Virus record (IMG/VR): IMGVR_UViG_3300010885_030646
Coordinates: 1-64,000 of that record
Reading direction: 5' to 3' (one strand)
DNA length: 64,000 nt
From: a virus
Part shown: positions 1 to 9,133 of the stretch, piece after piece
Numbering within the stretch: the first letter of the stretch is position 1
How the letters are laid out: each line of letters starts with the position of its first letter
Position numbers and translations under genes: made by a program
The notes under the pieces: model-generated
The model's input: the letters and a program-made list of their open reading frames with translations, nothing else
Database searches by the model: none
What the model was told of the DNA's origin: nothing

Positions 1-948
1 GGACTTGGTCTTATTGGACACAATGTTGTGCAACGATTAGAAGCACAAGGACACGACGTTGTCATTACCGACACTCGTACCAACTACGGTATTATTCCCC
101 AGGCTGAAGTTGACTACTTGATGTCAGAACGTTTGAAAAAGATATCAGGCAACAACATATATCACATTGACATTACCGATGCTGACAATGTTGATTGGCT
201 AGTAAATAAACACCAGCCTGAAGTGATTATTCACATGGCCAGTTTCCCCCGACAGAAAGTTGTCAATGCTAACCCTGCCTGGGGTAGTCGTGTGATGAGC
301 GAAGGTCTTATTAACATCTGTGAGAGTGCCAAAAAACACCATGTCAGTCGTGTAGTGTACATTAGCAGTAGCATGGTATACGGCGACTTTGATGATCAAG
401 TTGAAGAGGACTACAATTGCCGACCCATTGGCCAATATGGCATCTTAAAATTAACAGGAGAAGACATTGTCAAAGACTACCATCGTCGCGGCGCTTTTGA
501 TTACGCTATTATTAGGCCTAGTGCTGTATACGGCCCCTTGGATGTGGAGGACCGAGTTGTTGCAAAATTTATGCTCACAGCAATGCGAGGCGGCGTTCTC
601 CGAGTTAATGGGGCAGGGGAGACGTTAGATTTTACCTACGTAGATGATGCCGCTGATGGCATTGTGGCTGCCGCAACACTTGAACACGCACGTAATGATA
701 CATACAATATTACCAAATCACATTCAGTGAGTTTGTTACAAGCCGCAGAAATGATTGTGAAGATTGTGGGCCAAGGCACCATTGAATGTCGCGACAAAGA
801 TGCAGACTTTCCCAGTCGCGGTGCATTAAATATCACCAAGGCCCGGGCTGTACTAGGATATGATCCCCAAGTGGATGTAGAAGAAGGATTCGAAAATTAC
901 TTCAACTGGCTTAACAATTCCGTTTACTGGTCTCCGAAAACAGTATAA
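1..948 (+). CDS. NAD-dependent nucleotide-sugar epimerase/dehydratase, 5' partial
   Basis: Extended short-chain dehydrogenase (SDR) of the UDP-glucose 4-epimerase type. The frame is open from base 1 and begins inside the Rossmann dinucleotide motif (GLGLIGHNV), so only the first few residues lie outside the window; a GTG at 28 is internal. Counting from that GTG, the catalytic YxxxK is Y137/K141 (YGILK), preceded by the SSS stretch near residue 114 (YISSSMVYGD) and followed by the substrate-loop motif IIRPSAVYGP. The family acts on NDP-sugars in the cytoplasm. It sits directly upstream of a sugar aminotransferase and probably overlaps it, a pairing typical of amino-deoxysugar pathways. Exact substrate is not predictable. 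Confidence 0.9.
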   Translation, partial: GLGLIGHNVVQRLEAQGHDVVITDTRTNYGIIPQAEVDYLMSERLKKISGNNIYHIDITDADNVDWLVNKHQPEVIIHMASFPRQKVVNANPAWGSRVMSEGLINICESAKKHHVSRVVYISSSMVYGDFDDQVEEDYNCRPIGQYGILKLTGEDIVKDYHRRGAFDYAIIRPSAVYGPLDVEDRVVAKFMLTAMRGGVLRVNGAGETLDFTYVDDAADGIVAAATLEHARNDTYNITKSHSVSLLQAAEMIVKIVGQGTIECRDKDADFPSRGALNITKARAVLGYDPQVDVEEGFENYFNWLNNSVYWSPKTV

Positions 949-1006
949 CAATCTCCGTACAGAGATTCTAGACGTCACCGACGAAGTTCTTCGCGGTGGC
1001 CAACTC

Positions 1007-2005
1007 ATGAACGGCAACAATACTGCAGAGTTTGAATCATGGTTGGCTCGAAAGAACCATGTACGCTATGCAGTAACTTGTCATTCTGGCACACACGCAC
1101 TTGAGATATTGGCCGGATATTGGGCCACGGAATCTCCTGTGCCGCATCCTCCTACTGTGTTAATTCCTGCAATGACTTACGTGGCCACTGCCAATGCATT
1201 TATACGTGCAGGATGGGATATACACATCATTGACACAGATGCACAGGGATTAATCGATCTTACTAAAATTCCCACAGGCATAAGTTACCAAGCAGTGGTG
1301 TTGGTCGGTCTATATGGCGCCGCTGTCACACATCACGGCAGTGTTCGTACCTGGGAACACTGGATACAACATGATACTCTCGTAATTGAAGATGCTGCCC
1401 AACATTGGTTAGCTGCCGACTGCACAAGGATAGGCAAAGGTGGTGCAGCCATCAGTTTTGATCCTATGAAAAATCTTGCTTGTTATGGCAATGGCGGTGC
1501 TGTGGTCACAGACAACTTAGATCTAGCAGAATATGCTAGATCGTGGCGAGACAATGGTAAACCTACACATAAGAACACAGGAACTAACAGTCGCATGAGC
1601 GAATTAGACTGTGCGCACATGTTGGTTAAATCCAAACACATCGATCGTTGGCAAGCACGTAGACAAAAGATCTCAGACCACTGGGCAGATCGGTTTAAAG
1701 ACACTGGAATACGTTGTTTAATCAACGACACCAATGCACACAATCATGCGTTTCATAAGTTTGTTATTGATGTTGACAAACGAGATATATTAAAAGCCAA
1801 TCTTGCACTGTGCAAAATTGACACGCGAGTACACTATGCGACTCCATTGCAAGAAATCAGTTTGTATCGTATGTTTCCAGGACCTGACATGTTGGCAGCA
1901 AGTTCTAGTCTAGCTCGGCGTGTACTAAGCCTGCCTATCTACCCCGAACTTACAGACCTAGAAGTCGAATACATCAGCGATCAGGTTGTAAACTGCGTCG
2001 CATAA
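1007..2005 (+). CDS. DegT/DnrJ/EryC1/StrS-family PLP sugar aminotransferase
   Basis: Transfers an amino group to a keto-sugar or keto-cyclitol using PLP. Counting from the ATG at 1007, the Schiff-base lysine is K155 (SFDPMKN) and the PLP pyridine-binding aspartate is D129 (VIEDAAQ). The ATG at 1007 is the first standard start, but it is probably not the true start: the same frame is open upstream from 881, and 914-1006 reads as the canonical N-terminus of the family (TIPFTGLRKQYNNLR, then EILDVTDEVLRGGQLMNG). No ATG, GTG or TTG lies in that stretch. An ATT at 896 follows an AAGAAGG (881-887) that could serve as ribosome binding site, which would make the gene overlap the epimerase. The 3' end overlaps the convergent gene at 1974. 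Confidence 0.88.
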   Translation: MNGNNTAEFESWLARKNHVRYAVTCHSGTHALEILAGYWATESPVPHPPTVLIPAMTYVATANAFIRAGWDIHIIDTDAQGLIDLTKIPTGISYQAVVLVGLYGAAVTHHGSVRTWEHWIQHDTLVIEDAAQHWLAADCTRIGKGGAAISFDPMKNLACYGNGGAVVTDNLDLAEYARSWRDNGKPTHKNTGTNSRMSELDCAHMLVKSKHIDRWQARRQKISDHWADRFKDTGIRCLINDTNAHNHAFHKFVIDVDKRDILKANLALCKIDTRVHYATPLQEISLYRMFPGPDMLAASSSLARRVLSLPIYPELTDLEVEYISDQVVNCVA

Positions 2006-4805
2006 ACGCATAACTGGCCAACCAAGACCACTCATAGCTCTTCTTCAAGTCTGCAAAGTTGCCGGCTACTTGGTCGTAGTATTCCACAGCATCTTCGGCG
2101 CCCCATTGACTCCATTCGGCATTTTTAGCTTCACCAGCATTGCTGAGCCACATGTTAAGTCTGTATTCACTTTCGACATCGGGTAAACTGGCTTTTAATT
2201 TAAGAACTTCACGGAATGCAGTGCGCCAAGCTGTCCAAGGTGTTTCATTATAATTGGCTACACCACTAAGCACGGGCACAACTTCGTGCGGTTGATCTAA
2301 TGTAAAGTCCAATCCTGCTCCAGTATTCTTCAACACCATTTTTTTGTTGTAGGCAATCATGGCTTGGTGACCATATGTTAATCCATTTACAGGATTGTAT
2401 GCGTGGAAGATATAGTGTTTGGGTTGTTGCATACGATCAGGTTGCCAGGTCCAATCAAACATTTGATTCACTTCTAGCTTGGCAAACACAGCAAAGAACC
2501 AAGGCGTGGTGCTGGCTCTAGCAGCCGCATGATACGCTGCCACTCGTCCATTTACACCTTCTACCACATGAGCGCGGTTTGTGTACCTTGACTCGTTGGC
2601 CAGATATATTGTCATCTGCAAATAATTAGATCCAGCATTAGGTTCGCCATTGCTGATAAACACAATGTCCAATGGTTGATCTGTTAACTTGCGATGTGTT
2701 CGATCTATGTGTGTGTAGTCATACAACTGTGTGCGAATGTCACCTACTGCTACTCTCGGCACAATTACACTAGTGGCACCTGAACTTAGTGGCACAATAG
2801 TTTTGGTCTCTTTGCGCCACAAAGGCACAGTAAACACATCAGAGCACACAGTGTCTACAGTGGTAAATGTGGCCAATGGACCCGACCATGTTGTGTTTTT
2901 AACTACATCAACATGACTGTCTTCTGTGTGTTGGATCACAGGCATGGGTCTGCGTGGAACACGAATTTTAGGCACATAGTTTACACTGTACCATTCCAGC
3001 AGAGCTTTCTTTTCTGCACGAGCCGCAAATGTAGGAACATGCATATAAAATGTATCTCCAAACTTTTGTTCATTGCTGGCAAATACATGTAGCATGGTAC
3101 TTTGCCATTTTTCTGGATGCCACGAAAAGTCAAAGTCTGTGTAGTCACAAATACTGCTACACACCCATACAAACTCATGCTCACCAACAAGACTCTTTGC
3201 CAACCGTATCAGAGTATCTCTATAGTTGTCAAAGTAACGCACCTTCTTTATGGCTCCGGGAACTTGTCCTCCAGCACCATCCAGGTGATCTATTTCAATA
3301 ACAGGAACTGTGACTGTTTCAATCTTGATCTCTACATGCTCAAGGTATTTGATTTCTGTTGCGCCTGACACATGATACTGTGGACCACCGGTCTTTTGCC
3401 ATTGTGTAGCAAACTGATAGATGTAAGCGGGTTCGCCAGGATCCGGAACCCAAGTGAAGTCCACGTGTTCTTCACGCACACCCTCAGGTAGCACCCACAT
3501 TGTTTTGTTGGGTAATAGTGCGGCTCTGGGGTAGTCCATGTACTTGACGGGCAATTCTTGATCCTGGGGCTCAGAACAATAACGCAACATGGGCATTTTC
3601 TCTGCAGGCCAGTGTTGATTTCCAAACACATATATCATAGGCGGCTCTCCTGGATCGGGCTGCCAAGAGTAGTCGAACTCATAATCATGATGACTGATGT
3701 TGTCCCAGTGTAGCTGTGTTTCCGGCAACTGAGCACGTGGGTAATCCATGTACTTGTGTTCAGTAGCACCAGGCACAGTGTATGTAACAGTGGGCATGAT
3801 CTCTGCTGAATGCCACTGATTACCAAACACGTAGATGTAGGGTGGATCTCCTGGATCTGGAATCCATGAATAATCCCAGTCGCACTGTTGTATAGTGTGC
3901 CACTTGTTGTCTTGCCGTACAGGTAATTTAGCCCGGGGATAATCCATGTACTTGCGTTCAGTGGCATGGCCCACACAGTATTCCACTGTGGGCATGATCT
4001 CTGCTGTGTGCCATTCATTGCCAAACACATATATGTAATCTGGATCTGTAGGATTGGGTCTCCAACTATGATCAAAGTCAGCAATATCGTGCAACACGCC
4101 GAAGTCTGCAGGACTAGATGCTACAGTAGCCACAATATTATCTACATACTTGATTTCTGTGCTGCCAGGCACTGTATAAACTATAGTAGGTTCTAATACT
4201 CCAGGATTCCATTGATTGCCAAACACATACGTATAAGGAGGATCAAAAGGATTTGGTTCCCAAGAATAATCAAACTTGCTCACTGCCAGGTTATGCGCAA
4301 ACAACTGTGGCTGTGGTAATCTCGTTGTTTTTAAATCCATGTATTTGCGTTCTGTTGCTCCAGGAACAACATACTCTACACTGGCTTTATATTCAGGCGA
4401 GTTCCACTGATTACCAAATACATAGATATAAGGTGGCTCTGCTGGATCTGGATGCCAGGACCAATCCCATGCCTCTTGATCTATTGTTTCGTGTATTTTC
4501 CATGAATCTTCATTGTTAATTCTATGCAATACTACATCAGTGTGATAGGTTGTGTCTGTATAACCTGCCGCAGGAACAAGATACGTGCCGGAATCTTTTT
4601 GCCACTGACTTGCCCATGCATGTCGTTGGTGTGCTTGCCAAGGCACAGGTTCCCAAAGAAAATCAAAGCCAGAGTAGTCCGATAAGTAATTTACAAACCA
4701 AAAGAAACGTGTGCGACTCTGCTGTTGTGCTTGTTCAATGGTATCTACTGCCTGCTCATGCGCAAACAAATTGGGCTTTTTTCCAGAATAAAATACATCA
4801 AACAT
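1974..4805 (-). CDS. FGNQW-repeat protein with degenerate glycosyltransferase-like C-terminal segment
   Basis: A 943-residue protein of unknown function. Residues about 113-490 hold six tandem units of 64-71 residues. Each starts with an FDYSW-PDP-like motif, continues with PPYIYVFGNQW and closes with VPGATEhKYMDYPRA. Looser copies occur near residues 47, 570 and 790. Around residues 728-790 it reads LDIVFISNGEPNAGSNY followed by an AAYHAAARA helix, which matches the start of the glycosyltransferase-like protein at 24659-25585. Where that paralogue has IDGDN (a DxD-type metal site), this one has FAKLE, so the catalytic aspartates seem lost. No signal peptide or membrane segment is evident. 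Its start codon overlaps that of the divergent gene at 4804. A structural or adhesive role is a guess. Confidence 0.8.
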   Translation of the reverse strand: MFDVFYSGKKPNLFAHEQAVDTIEQAQQQSRTRFFWFVNYLSDYSGFDFLWEPVPWQAHQRHAWASQWQKDSGTYLVPAAGYTDTTYHTDVVLHRINNEDSWKIHETIDQEAWDWSWHPDPAEPPYIYVFGNQWNSPEYKASVEYVVPGATERKYMDLKTTRLPQPQLFAHNLAVSKFDYSWEPNPFDPPYTYVFGNQWNPGVLEPTIVYTVPGSTEIKYVDNIVATVASSPADFGVLHDIADFDHSWRPNPTDPDYIYVFGNEWHTAEIMPTVEYCVGHATERKYMDYPRAKLPVRQDNKWHTIQQCDWDYSWIPDPGDPPYIYVFGNQWHSAEIMPTVTYTVPGATEHKYMDYPRAQLPETQLHWDNISHHDYEFDYSWQPDPGEPPMIYVFGNQHWPAEKMPMLRYCSEPQDQELPVKYMDYPRAALLPNKTMWVLPEGVREEHVDFTWVPDPGEPAYIYQFATQWQKTGGPQYHVSGATEIKYLEHVEIKIETVTVPVIEIDHLDGAGGQVPGAIKKVRYFDNYRDTLIRLAKSLVGEHEFVWVCSSICDYTDFDFSWHPEKWQSTMLHVFASNEQKFGDTFYMHVPTFAARAEKKALLEWYSVNYVPKIRVPRRPMPVIQHTEDSHVDVVKNTTWSGPLATFTTVDTVCSDVFTVPLWRKETKTIVPLSSGATSVIVPRVAVGDIRTQLYDYTHIDRTHRKLTDQPLDIVFISNGEPNAGSNYLQMTIYLANESRYTNRAHVVEGVNGRVAAYHAAARASTTPWFFAVFAKLEVNQMFDWTWQPDRMQQPKHYIFHAYNPVNGLTYGHQAMIAYNKKMVLKNTGAGLDFTLDQPHEVVPVLSGVANYNETPWTAWRTAFREVLKLKASLPDVESEYRLNMWLSNAGEAKNAEWSQWGAEDAVEYYDQVAGNFADLKKSYEWSWLASYAFMRRSLQPDR
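3335..4469 (-). repeat. Six tandem ~195-210 bp coding repeats (FGNQW units)
   Basis: Within the 943-residue gene the DNA repeats with a period of roughly 195-210 bp. On the plus strand each unit shows a variant of ccaaacacatagatgtaagg followed by a ctggatctgg-like stretch, and an ATCCATGTACTTG-type stretch that encodes KYMD. Units begin at about residues 113, 178, 243, 309, 377 and 448. The central units are the most alike, which suggests recent unit duplication. Confidence 0.85.
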
Positions 4806-5919
4806 GATAAGAATAGACGAGATTTATAATAATACCTTTTGGCCTTGGTTACATAAAAATAAACCAGGTACGAGATTGTTTTTTTGTGATCCGCCGGGAA
4901 GAACCGACCCGGATGCTTTATTTAACTTGGGCAGTGATGACATTGTAGAAACCGACTACGTGTGGATGCACGATCAAGAACCGTGTTGGACGGAAGAATA
5001 TCGGCCATTGTTTGATGATGTAGCAAGACGGAATACGGACTTGTGGTGGCATCAATACAATCAAGTAAAACCAGAACAATTTGGACATGTTGTTGTAAGC
5101 GAGCGCGGCGAGTATGTTGAGCAACTTTGTGCCGCATATGGATGGAAAAGTCACTATTATTTTTACCATGGGTGGGCTTGTCAAGACTGGTTCCGTGGAT
5201 ATGATAAGTCATTCTTAATTCCTCGTGCAAGAGATCGTGCGCCCACAAAAACTTTTATGAGTCCCAATCGTATCGTAGGCGGCAAGCGTGATCATCGTGT
5301 GTTGTTTTTGTATAATATATTCAAACAAGGGTTAGAGCATAATCATATCAGTGTGCCACGAGTATGCCAATACGAAAATGTTGACATAAGTGTTGTGGCC
5401 AACAAGTATTGTAACACATATCCAGATATTTCGCAAGTGTTTGAAAGTGCCGCTTTACCGAGATTGTTTGAAGGAGAAGAGTCACAACAAATGACCAGTT
5501 GTTGGCTAGGCAACTATGCAGAAGCACAAGACAGTTTGGTATATGTTCCTACCGAAACTGTATACTTTGGCCGCAGAACACACATAACAGAAAAAACATT
5601 TAAAGCAATTGCATTAGAAATGCCATTTGCATTGGTTGCACCTGCCCACAGTTTGGAGTATATGCGCAGTTACGGATTTAAAACATTTAATGACATATTT
5701 GACGAAAGTTACGACACCGAAACTGATGACGTACTGCGTGTAGAAAAGGTTACTCGATTATTAAAAGACTTAGACAATCAAAGTGCGAGAGAACGTCAAT
5801 CAATACATCGTGCATGTTTACCTATAGTGGAACACAACTTCCGACACTTTTACATGGGCGGATTAACAAATATATTATGGCCGGAACTAACTGGCATGCT
5901 CCATGGCTTACGCAAATAA
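4804..5919 (+). CDS. Putative glycosyltransferase, TEKTFKAI family (copy 1)
   Basis: A 371-residue protein of a family with four members in this window (also 5903, 18951 and 23015). The shared C-terminal block reads ITEKTFKAIALEMPFAL, then YGFKTFNDIFDESYD. A conserved E-K followed by a proline-containing loop and a G-F-x-TF segment recalls the C-terminal nucleotide-sugar-binding half of GT-B enzymes such as fucosyltransferases, but this is a resemblance only. The N-terminal half is divergent. The ATG shares a CATG palindrome with the start codon of the opposite-strand gene, so there is no intergenic space for a promoter. It overlaps the next copy by 17 nt. Confidence 0.75.
   Translation: MIRIDEIYNNTFWPWLHKNKPGTRLFFCDPPGRTDPDALFNLGSDDIVETDYVWMHDQEPCWTEEYRPLFDDVARRNTDLWWHQYNQVKPEQFGHVVVSERGEYVEQLCAAYGWKSHYYFYHGWACQDWFRGYDKSFLIPRARDRAPTKTFMSPNRIVGGKRDHRVLFLYNIFKQGLEHNHISVPRVCQYENVDISVVANKYCNTYPDISQVFESAALPRLFEGEESQQMTSCWLGNYAEAQDSLVYVPTETVYFGRRTHITEKTFKAIALEMPFALVAPAHSLEYMRSYGFKTFNDIFDESYDTETDDVLRVEKVTRLLKDLDNQSARERQSIHRACLPIVEHNFRHFYMGGLTNILWPELTGMLHGLRK
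4821..4828 (-). promoter_or_regulatory. Possible T4-like late promoter box (TATAAATC)
   Basis: Read on the minus strand this is TATAAATC, seven of eight bases of the T4 late consensus TATAAATA. It lies 15 nt upstream of the minus-strand start at 4805, close to the 18-22 nt seen for the better boxes at 58661, 49276 and 30456. It lies inside the coding sequence of the divergent gene at 4804. A single match in A+T-rich sequence can be chance. Confidence 0.3.
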
Positions 5920-7090
5920 CTTTGTTGCTGACCGCATAGTTCGTAACAAAGCATATCCAGCACTGGCACGTTGGTCGGCACAGCCATACACCTCTGAGTG
6001 GAGACAATTTGTACAGCATTGGCCCAACACAGTTCCTGCTGAGTTGTACGAACATTTCAACACACACAGCATAGAGTACAAGTTATCTGACTTTAACAAT
6101 ATCGTTACAGGATCTTACTACACAGTAGGGCTAGGTTTTTTTAACTTTGATGTTGACTACTTTGCCTTAATGACGGAAGTAGTGCGACGTCAGTTACGCC
6201 GCGAAGAACTAACTGTGCTGTTTTACTATCACGAAGGCGACAATCCATTCCGTATCCGAGATCGACTAGATGAACTGTGTCAAAATCATTTGCTGCCGCC
6301 TAACTGCTACCGGTTTGTCAGTGGCAATACAGCAGCCAATGGCATTCCAGGCTTTGCATATTTTCCAGATCACGAACTTCTATACTGGCATCGTAATCAA
6401 CAAATACCCCCAACACCCGTACACTCAAATAAACGATTGCGCGACTTTACAGTACTAAGCAGAACACACAAATGGTGGCGTGCCACTGTGATGACAGACT
6501 TGCATCGTACAGGGTTGTTGAACAATAGTTATTGGAGTTACGGAACTGACGTTGCTACAGACGAAGCCGAAACTGACAATCCTATTGAAGTTGACACTCT
6601 TGGAATCAGGACAGATATTGAACAATTTTTAAGCAACGGCCCGTACACATGCGACACACTTACACCGGAACAACACAACGATCATCACTTAATAGAAACC
6701 AATCATTTCACAGATAGTTACTGTAACATCATATTAGAAACACATTTTGATGCAGACGGGTCAGGCGGTGCGTTTTTAACTGAAAAAACATTCAAAGCAA
6801 TCAAACACGGACAACCTTTTGTTGTGGTGGGCTGTGCAGGATCCTTGTCTGCATTGCGAGACCTAGGATATCGCACATTCGATCACGTTGTGGACAACAG
6901 TTACGATACTATACAAGATAATACTGAACGTTGGATTGCAGTGCGCAACACAATCACTCAATTAAAGTCGCAAAACTTACACGCCTGGTTTGAATCCTGT
7001 CGAAGTGATGTTGAACACAATCAACAGTTATTTTGTAGCACAAAAGCCGGCAGATTAAATACTCTATTAGAAAGAATACACAATGATTAA
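5903..7090 (+). CDS. Putative glycosyltransferase, TEKTFKAI family (copy 2)
   Basis: 395 residues, paralogous to the preceding gene. The signature block near the C-terminus is LTEKTFKAIKHGQPFVVV, then LGYRTFDHVVDNSYD. The overlap of 17 nt with copy 1 and 8 nt with the following amidinotransferase (ATG at 7083) places all three in one plus-strand operon. Tandem paralogues imply sequential addition of related groups or diverged specificity. Glycosyl transfer is inferred from the C-terminal motif and from the surrounding sugar-modifying genes, not from a confirmed catalytic site. Confidence 0.75.
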   Translation: MAYANNFVADRIVRNKAYPALARWSAQPYTSEWRQFVQHWPNTVPAELYEHFNTHSIEYKLSDFNNIVTGSYYTVGLGFFNFDVDYFALMTEVVRRQLRREELTVLFYYHEGDNPFRIRDRLDELCQNHLLPPNCYRFVSGNTAANGIPGFAYFPDHELLYWHRNQQIPPTPVHSNKRLRDFTVLSRTHKWWRATVMTDLHRTGLLNNSYWSYGTDVATDEAETDNPIEVDTLGIRTDIEQFLSNGPYTCDTLTPEQHNDHHLIETNHFTDSYCNIILETHFDADGSGGAFLTEKTFKAIKHGQPFVVVGCAGSLSALRDLGYRTFDHVVDNSYDTIQDNTERWIAVRNTITQLKSQNLHAWFESCRSDVEHNQQLFCSTKAGRLNTLLERIHND

Positions 7091-8102
7091 TTCCTACACC
7101 AGTTGGCAACCCTTAGAAGAAGTTATTGTAGGTCGTGCATACAGCCCAGACTACTTTGACTTCATTGAAGATCCGCAAGTGCGTAACCAATTACAACAGA
7201 TCTTACACGAAACAGAAGAAGATTTAAATAACTTGCAAAAGACAATTGAAACTTATGGTGCTCGTGTACGTAGACCTAATTTGCCGCCCAAGGATCAATT
7301 TGTATGGTGGCAAACAGAAAACGGTGGTGCACCGCTGCCTCCACTGACTCCGCGTGATTGGCAAATCAGTCTAGGACAAAAGTTACTGCGTGTGTTGCCA
7401 ATGGAAGAACTGGACGACATTTGTGCAGAATATGCAGACCAAGTGATCAGTCCACACAACGGTCGCTGGGATGCTGACTGCATTCTTAACCAAGCAAGTG
7501 CCAGTTGTATTGTACGTGTAGGGCGTGACGTATTCTTTGACAACAGTGATTATCTAAAGCCAGAACAAACTCGTTGGATTGTGGACAACTGCTTGGGCCC
7601 AGAGTATCGTATACACGAAGCAGTAACAGACGGCCACGGCGATGCTGTGTTTGCTATTCTCAAGCCTGGTGTTATCTTGTCCAGCAAGCACGATGTTAAC
7701 TTAGACTTAGCCAAGGACTTTCCAGGGTGGGAAGTGCTAAAGATTTGGGACTCAAGTATCTGGGCCGCAATGGAAATAGGCAAGTTCAAATACGAACAAA
7801 GTCCCGGAGCATGGTATGTGCAAGGGCAAACGCCCACACAGGAGTTTACCAAGTTTGTAGACACCTACTTGAACAAGTGGACCGGCTTTGTTGATGAAAC
7901 AGTATTTGATGTCAACTGTTTAGTGCTGGATGAAGAAAATGTTATCTTCAGTGCTTACAATAGAGATGTGTTTGATTTCTGTAAACAGCATCGTATTAAT
8001 CCTATTATCAGTGAACTGCGTCACAGTTACTTCTGGGACGGTGGCATCAGTTGTTGTACACAGGATTTGACACGCCGAGGCGGTTTAGAAACATATCTAT
8101 AA
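7083..8102 (+). CDS. Amidinotransferase (arginine:glycine/inosamine amidinotransferase family)
   Basis: 339 residues, about the usual length of the guanidino-group-modifying superfamily (StrB1, AGAT). The catalytic histidine motif is DGHGDAVF (H185), with the flanking acidic segment FFDNSD near 152-156. The nucleophile lies in the C-terminal motif GGISCCTQDLTRRGG (C324, next to C325). The family form is GGGFHCWTxDxRRRG, so the second cysteine replaces a tryptophan. The family moves the amidino group of arginine onto an amine, making guanidino products in streptomycin, saxitoxin and creatine pathways. Its stop overlaps the next start as TAATG at 8100-8104. Acceptor unknown; an amino sugar made by the upstream aminotransferase is an attractive but untested candidate. 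Confidence 0.88.
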   Translation: MINSYTSWQPLEEVIVGRAYSPDYFDFIEDPQVRNQLQQILHETEEDLNNLQKTIETYGARVRRPNLPPKDQFVWWQTENGGAPLPPLTPRDWQISLGQKLLRVLPMEELDDICAEYADQVISPHNGRWDADCILNQASASCIVRVGRDVFFDNSDYLKPEQTRWIVDNCLGPEYRIHEAVTDGHGDAVFAILKPGVILSSKHDVNLDLAKDFPGWEVLKIWDSSIWAAMEIGKFKYEQSPGAWYVQGQTPTQEFTKFVDTYLNKWTGFVDETVFDVNCLVLDEENVIFSAYNRDVFDFCKQHRINPIISELRHSYFWDGGISCCTQDLTRRGGLETYL

Positions 8103-9133
8103 TGTTTGTCATTCCAATTGCTAACCAGCACTCGTACAATTCAATACCGCGTAATGCAGATTTAAAATTAACCATTGACAATCACTGCAATGCGCCCAGT
8201 CGCCAATTGGTTATAGACTGGAAAGGTGATTGTTTTGTATGTGGGTGCGAAGCATGGTTACCGATCAGTGTGGGACAAATTTCAGACTTTGATTCATTGG
8301 CCAGTGTATGGAATAGTAATACAGCGTTGGCATTACAAGCAGATATTGATTCCGGTGCATATACACATTGTGCTGTTGATCGGTGTGGTGTGGTACATGC
8401 CAGCAAGATAGACAAAACACACGTGGTCAGTATCAATGTTGACGAAAGTTGTAACCTACGTTGTCCCAGTTGCAGACCTGCGGCAATAATGATCAACTCA
8501 GGTCCCGAATATGATCAAAAACTAGCACAGGTACAACACATACGCCGATTGTTAGAAGAGTTTGCAGAGCCCTGTCACATTGTGATGAGTGGCAACGGAG
8601 ATCCATTGGCCAGTGCTATTATGCGTCCATTGATACGAGAGTTTCGGCCCGGCCACAATCAAACTATTCGGCTGTTCACCAATGGCCTATTGCTAAAAAA
8701 ACAACTAGATGATTCTCCTATCCTTGATCACATCACACAGTATTTTATCAGCATAGATGCAGGCTCTGCTGGTGTGTATGAACGTGTGAGATTAGGCGGG
8801 CAATGGTCTCAATTGATTGCTAACCTAACTTGGTTGCAAGACACTGCTAAACGTACAGGTGCAGAAGTACTGTTAAAGTTTGTGCTACAACAAGACAACT
8901 ATCAAGACATGCAGAACTTCTGTCGACTATGTGTTGATATGGGCTTTAGTGGTGTTATCAATCGACTAGAAGATTGGGGCACCTGGGCCGATTACGCTGT
9001 GCATGATGTGATTGGTAACGCCGAACATACAGATCATCTGGCGGCCATGTATTTCTTAACCAGTGCATACTCAGAGTATGCAGGGCGTATACAGTTTAAT
9101 CCCAGTCTAGAAGAAATGTGTCATGCCCAATAG
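8102..9133 (+). CDS. Radical SAM protein with N-terminal twitch/SPASM-like domain
   Basis: 343 residues from the ATG at 8102, which overlaps the previous stop (TAATG). A TTG at 8051 is in frame but would overlap the amidinotransferase by 52 nt. The SAM [4Fe-4S] motif CNLRCPSC gives C117, C121 and C124. The N-terminal auxiliary domain has C29, C44, C47, C49, C90 and C95 around a VWNS segment. The usual GGEP loop is replaced by GNGDP. It is the only one of the nine radical SAM genes in this plus-strand operon. Its last bases overlap the next ORF (ATG at 9123). Confidence 0.88.
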   Translation: MFVIPIANQHSYNSIPRNADLKLTIDNHCNAPSRQLVIDWKGDCFVCGCEAWLPISVGQISDFDSLASVWNSNTALALQADIDSGAYTHCAVDRCGVVHASKIDKTHVVSINVDESCNLRCPSCRPAAIMINSGPEYDQKLAQVQHIRRLLEEFAEPCHIVMSGNGDPLASAIMRPLIREFRPGHNQTIRLFTNGLLLKKQLDDSPILDHITQYFISIDAGSAGVYERVRLGGQWSQLIANLTWLQDTAKRTGAEVLLKFVLQQDNYQDMQNFCRLCVDMGFSGVINRLEDWGTWADYAVHDVIGNAEHTDHLAAMYFLTSAYSEYAGRIQFNPSLEEMCHAQ

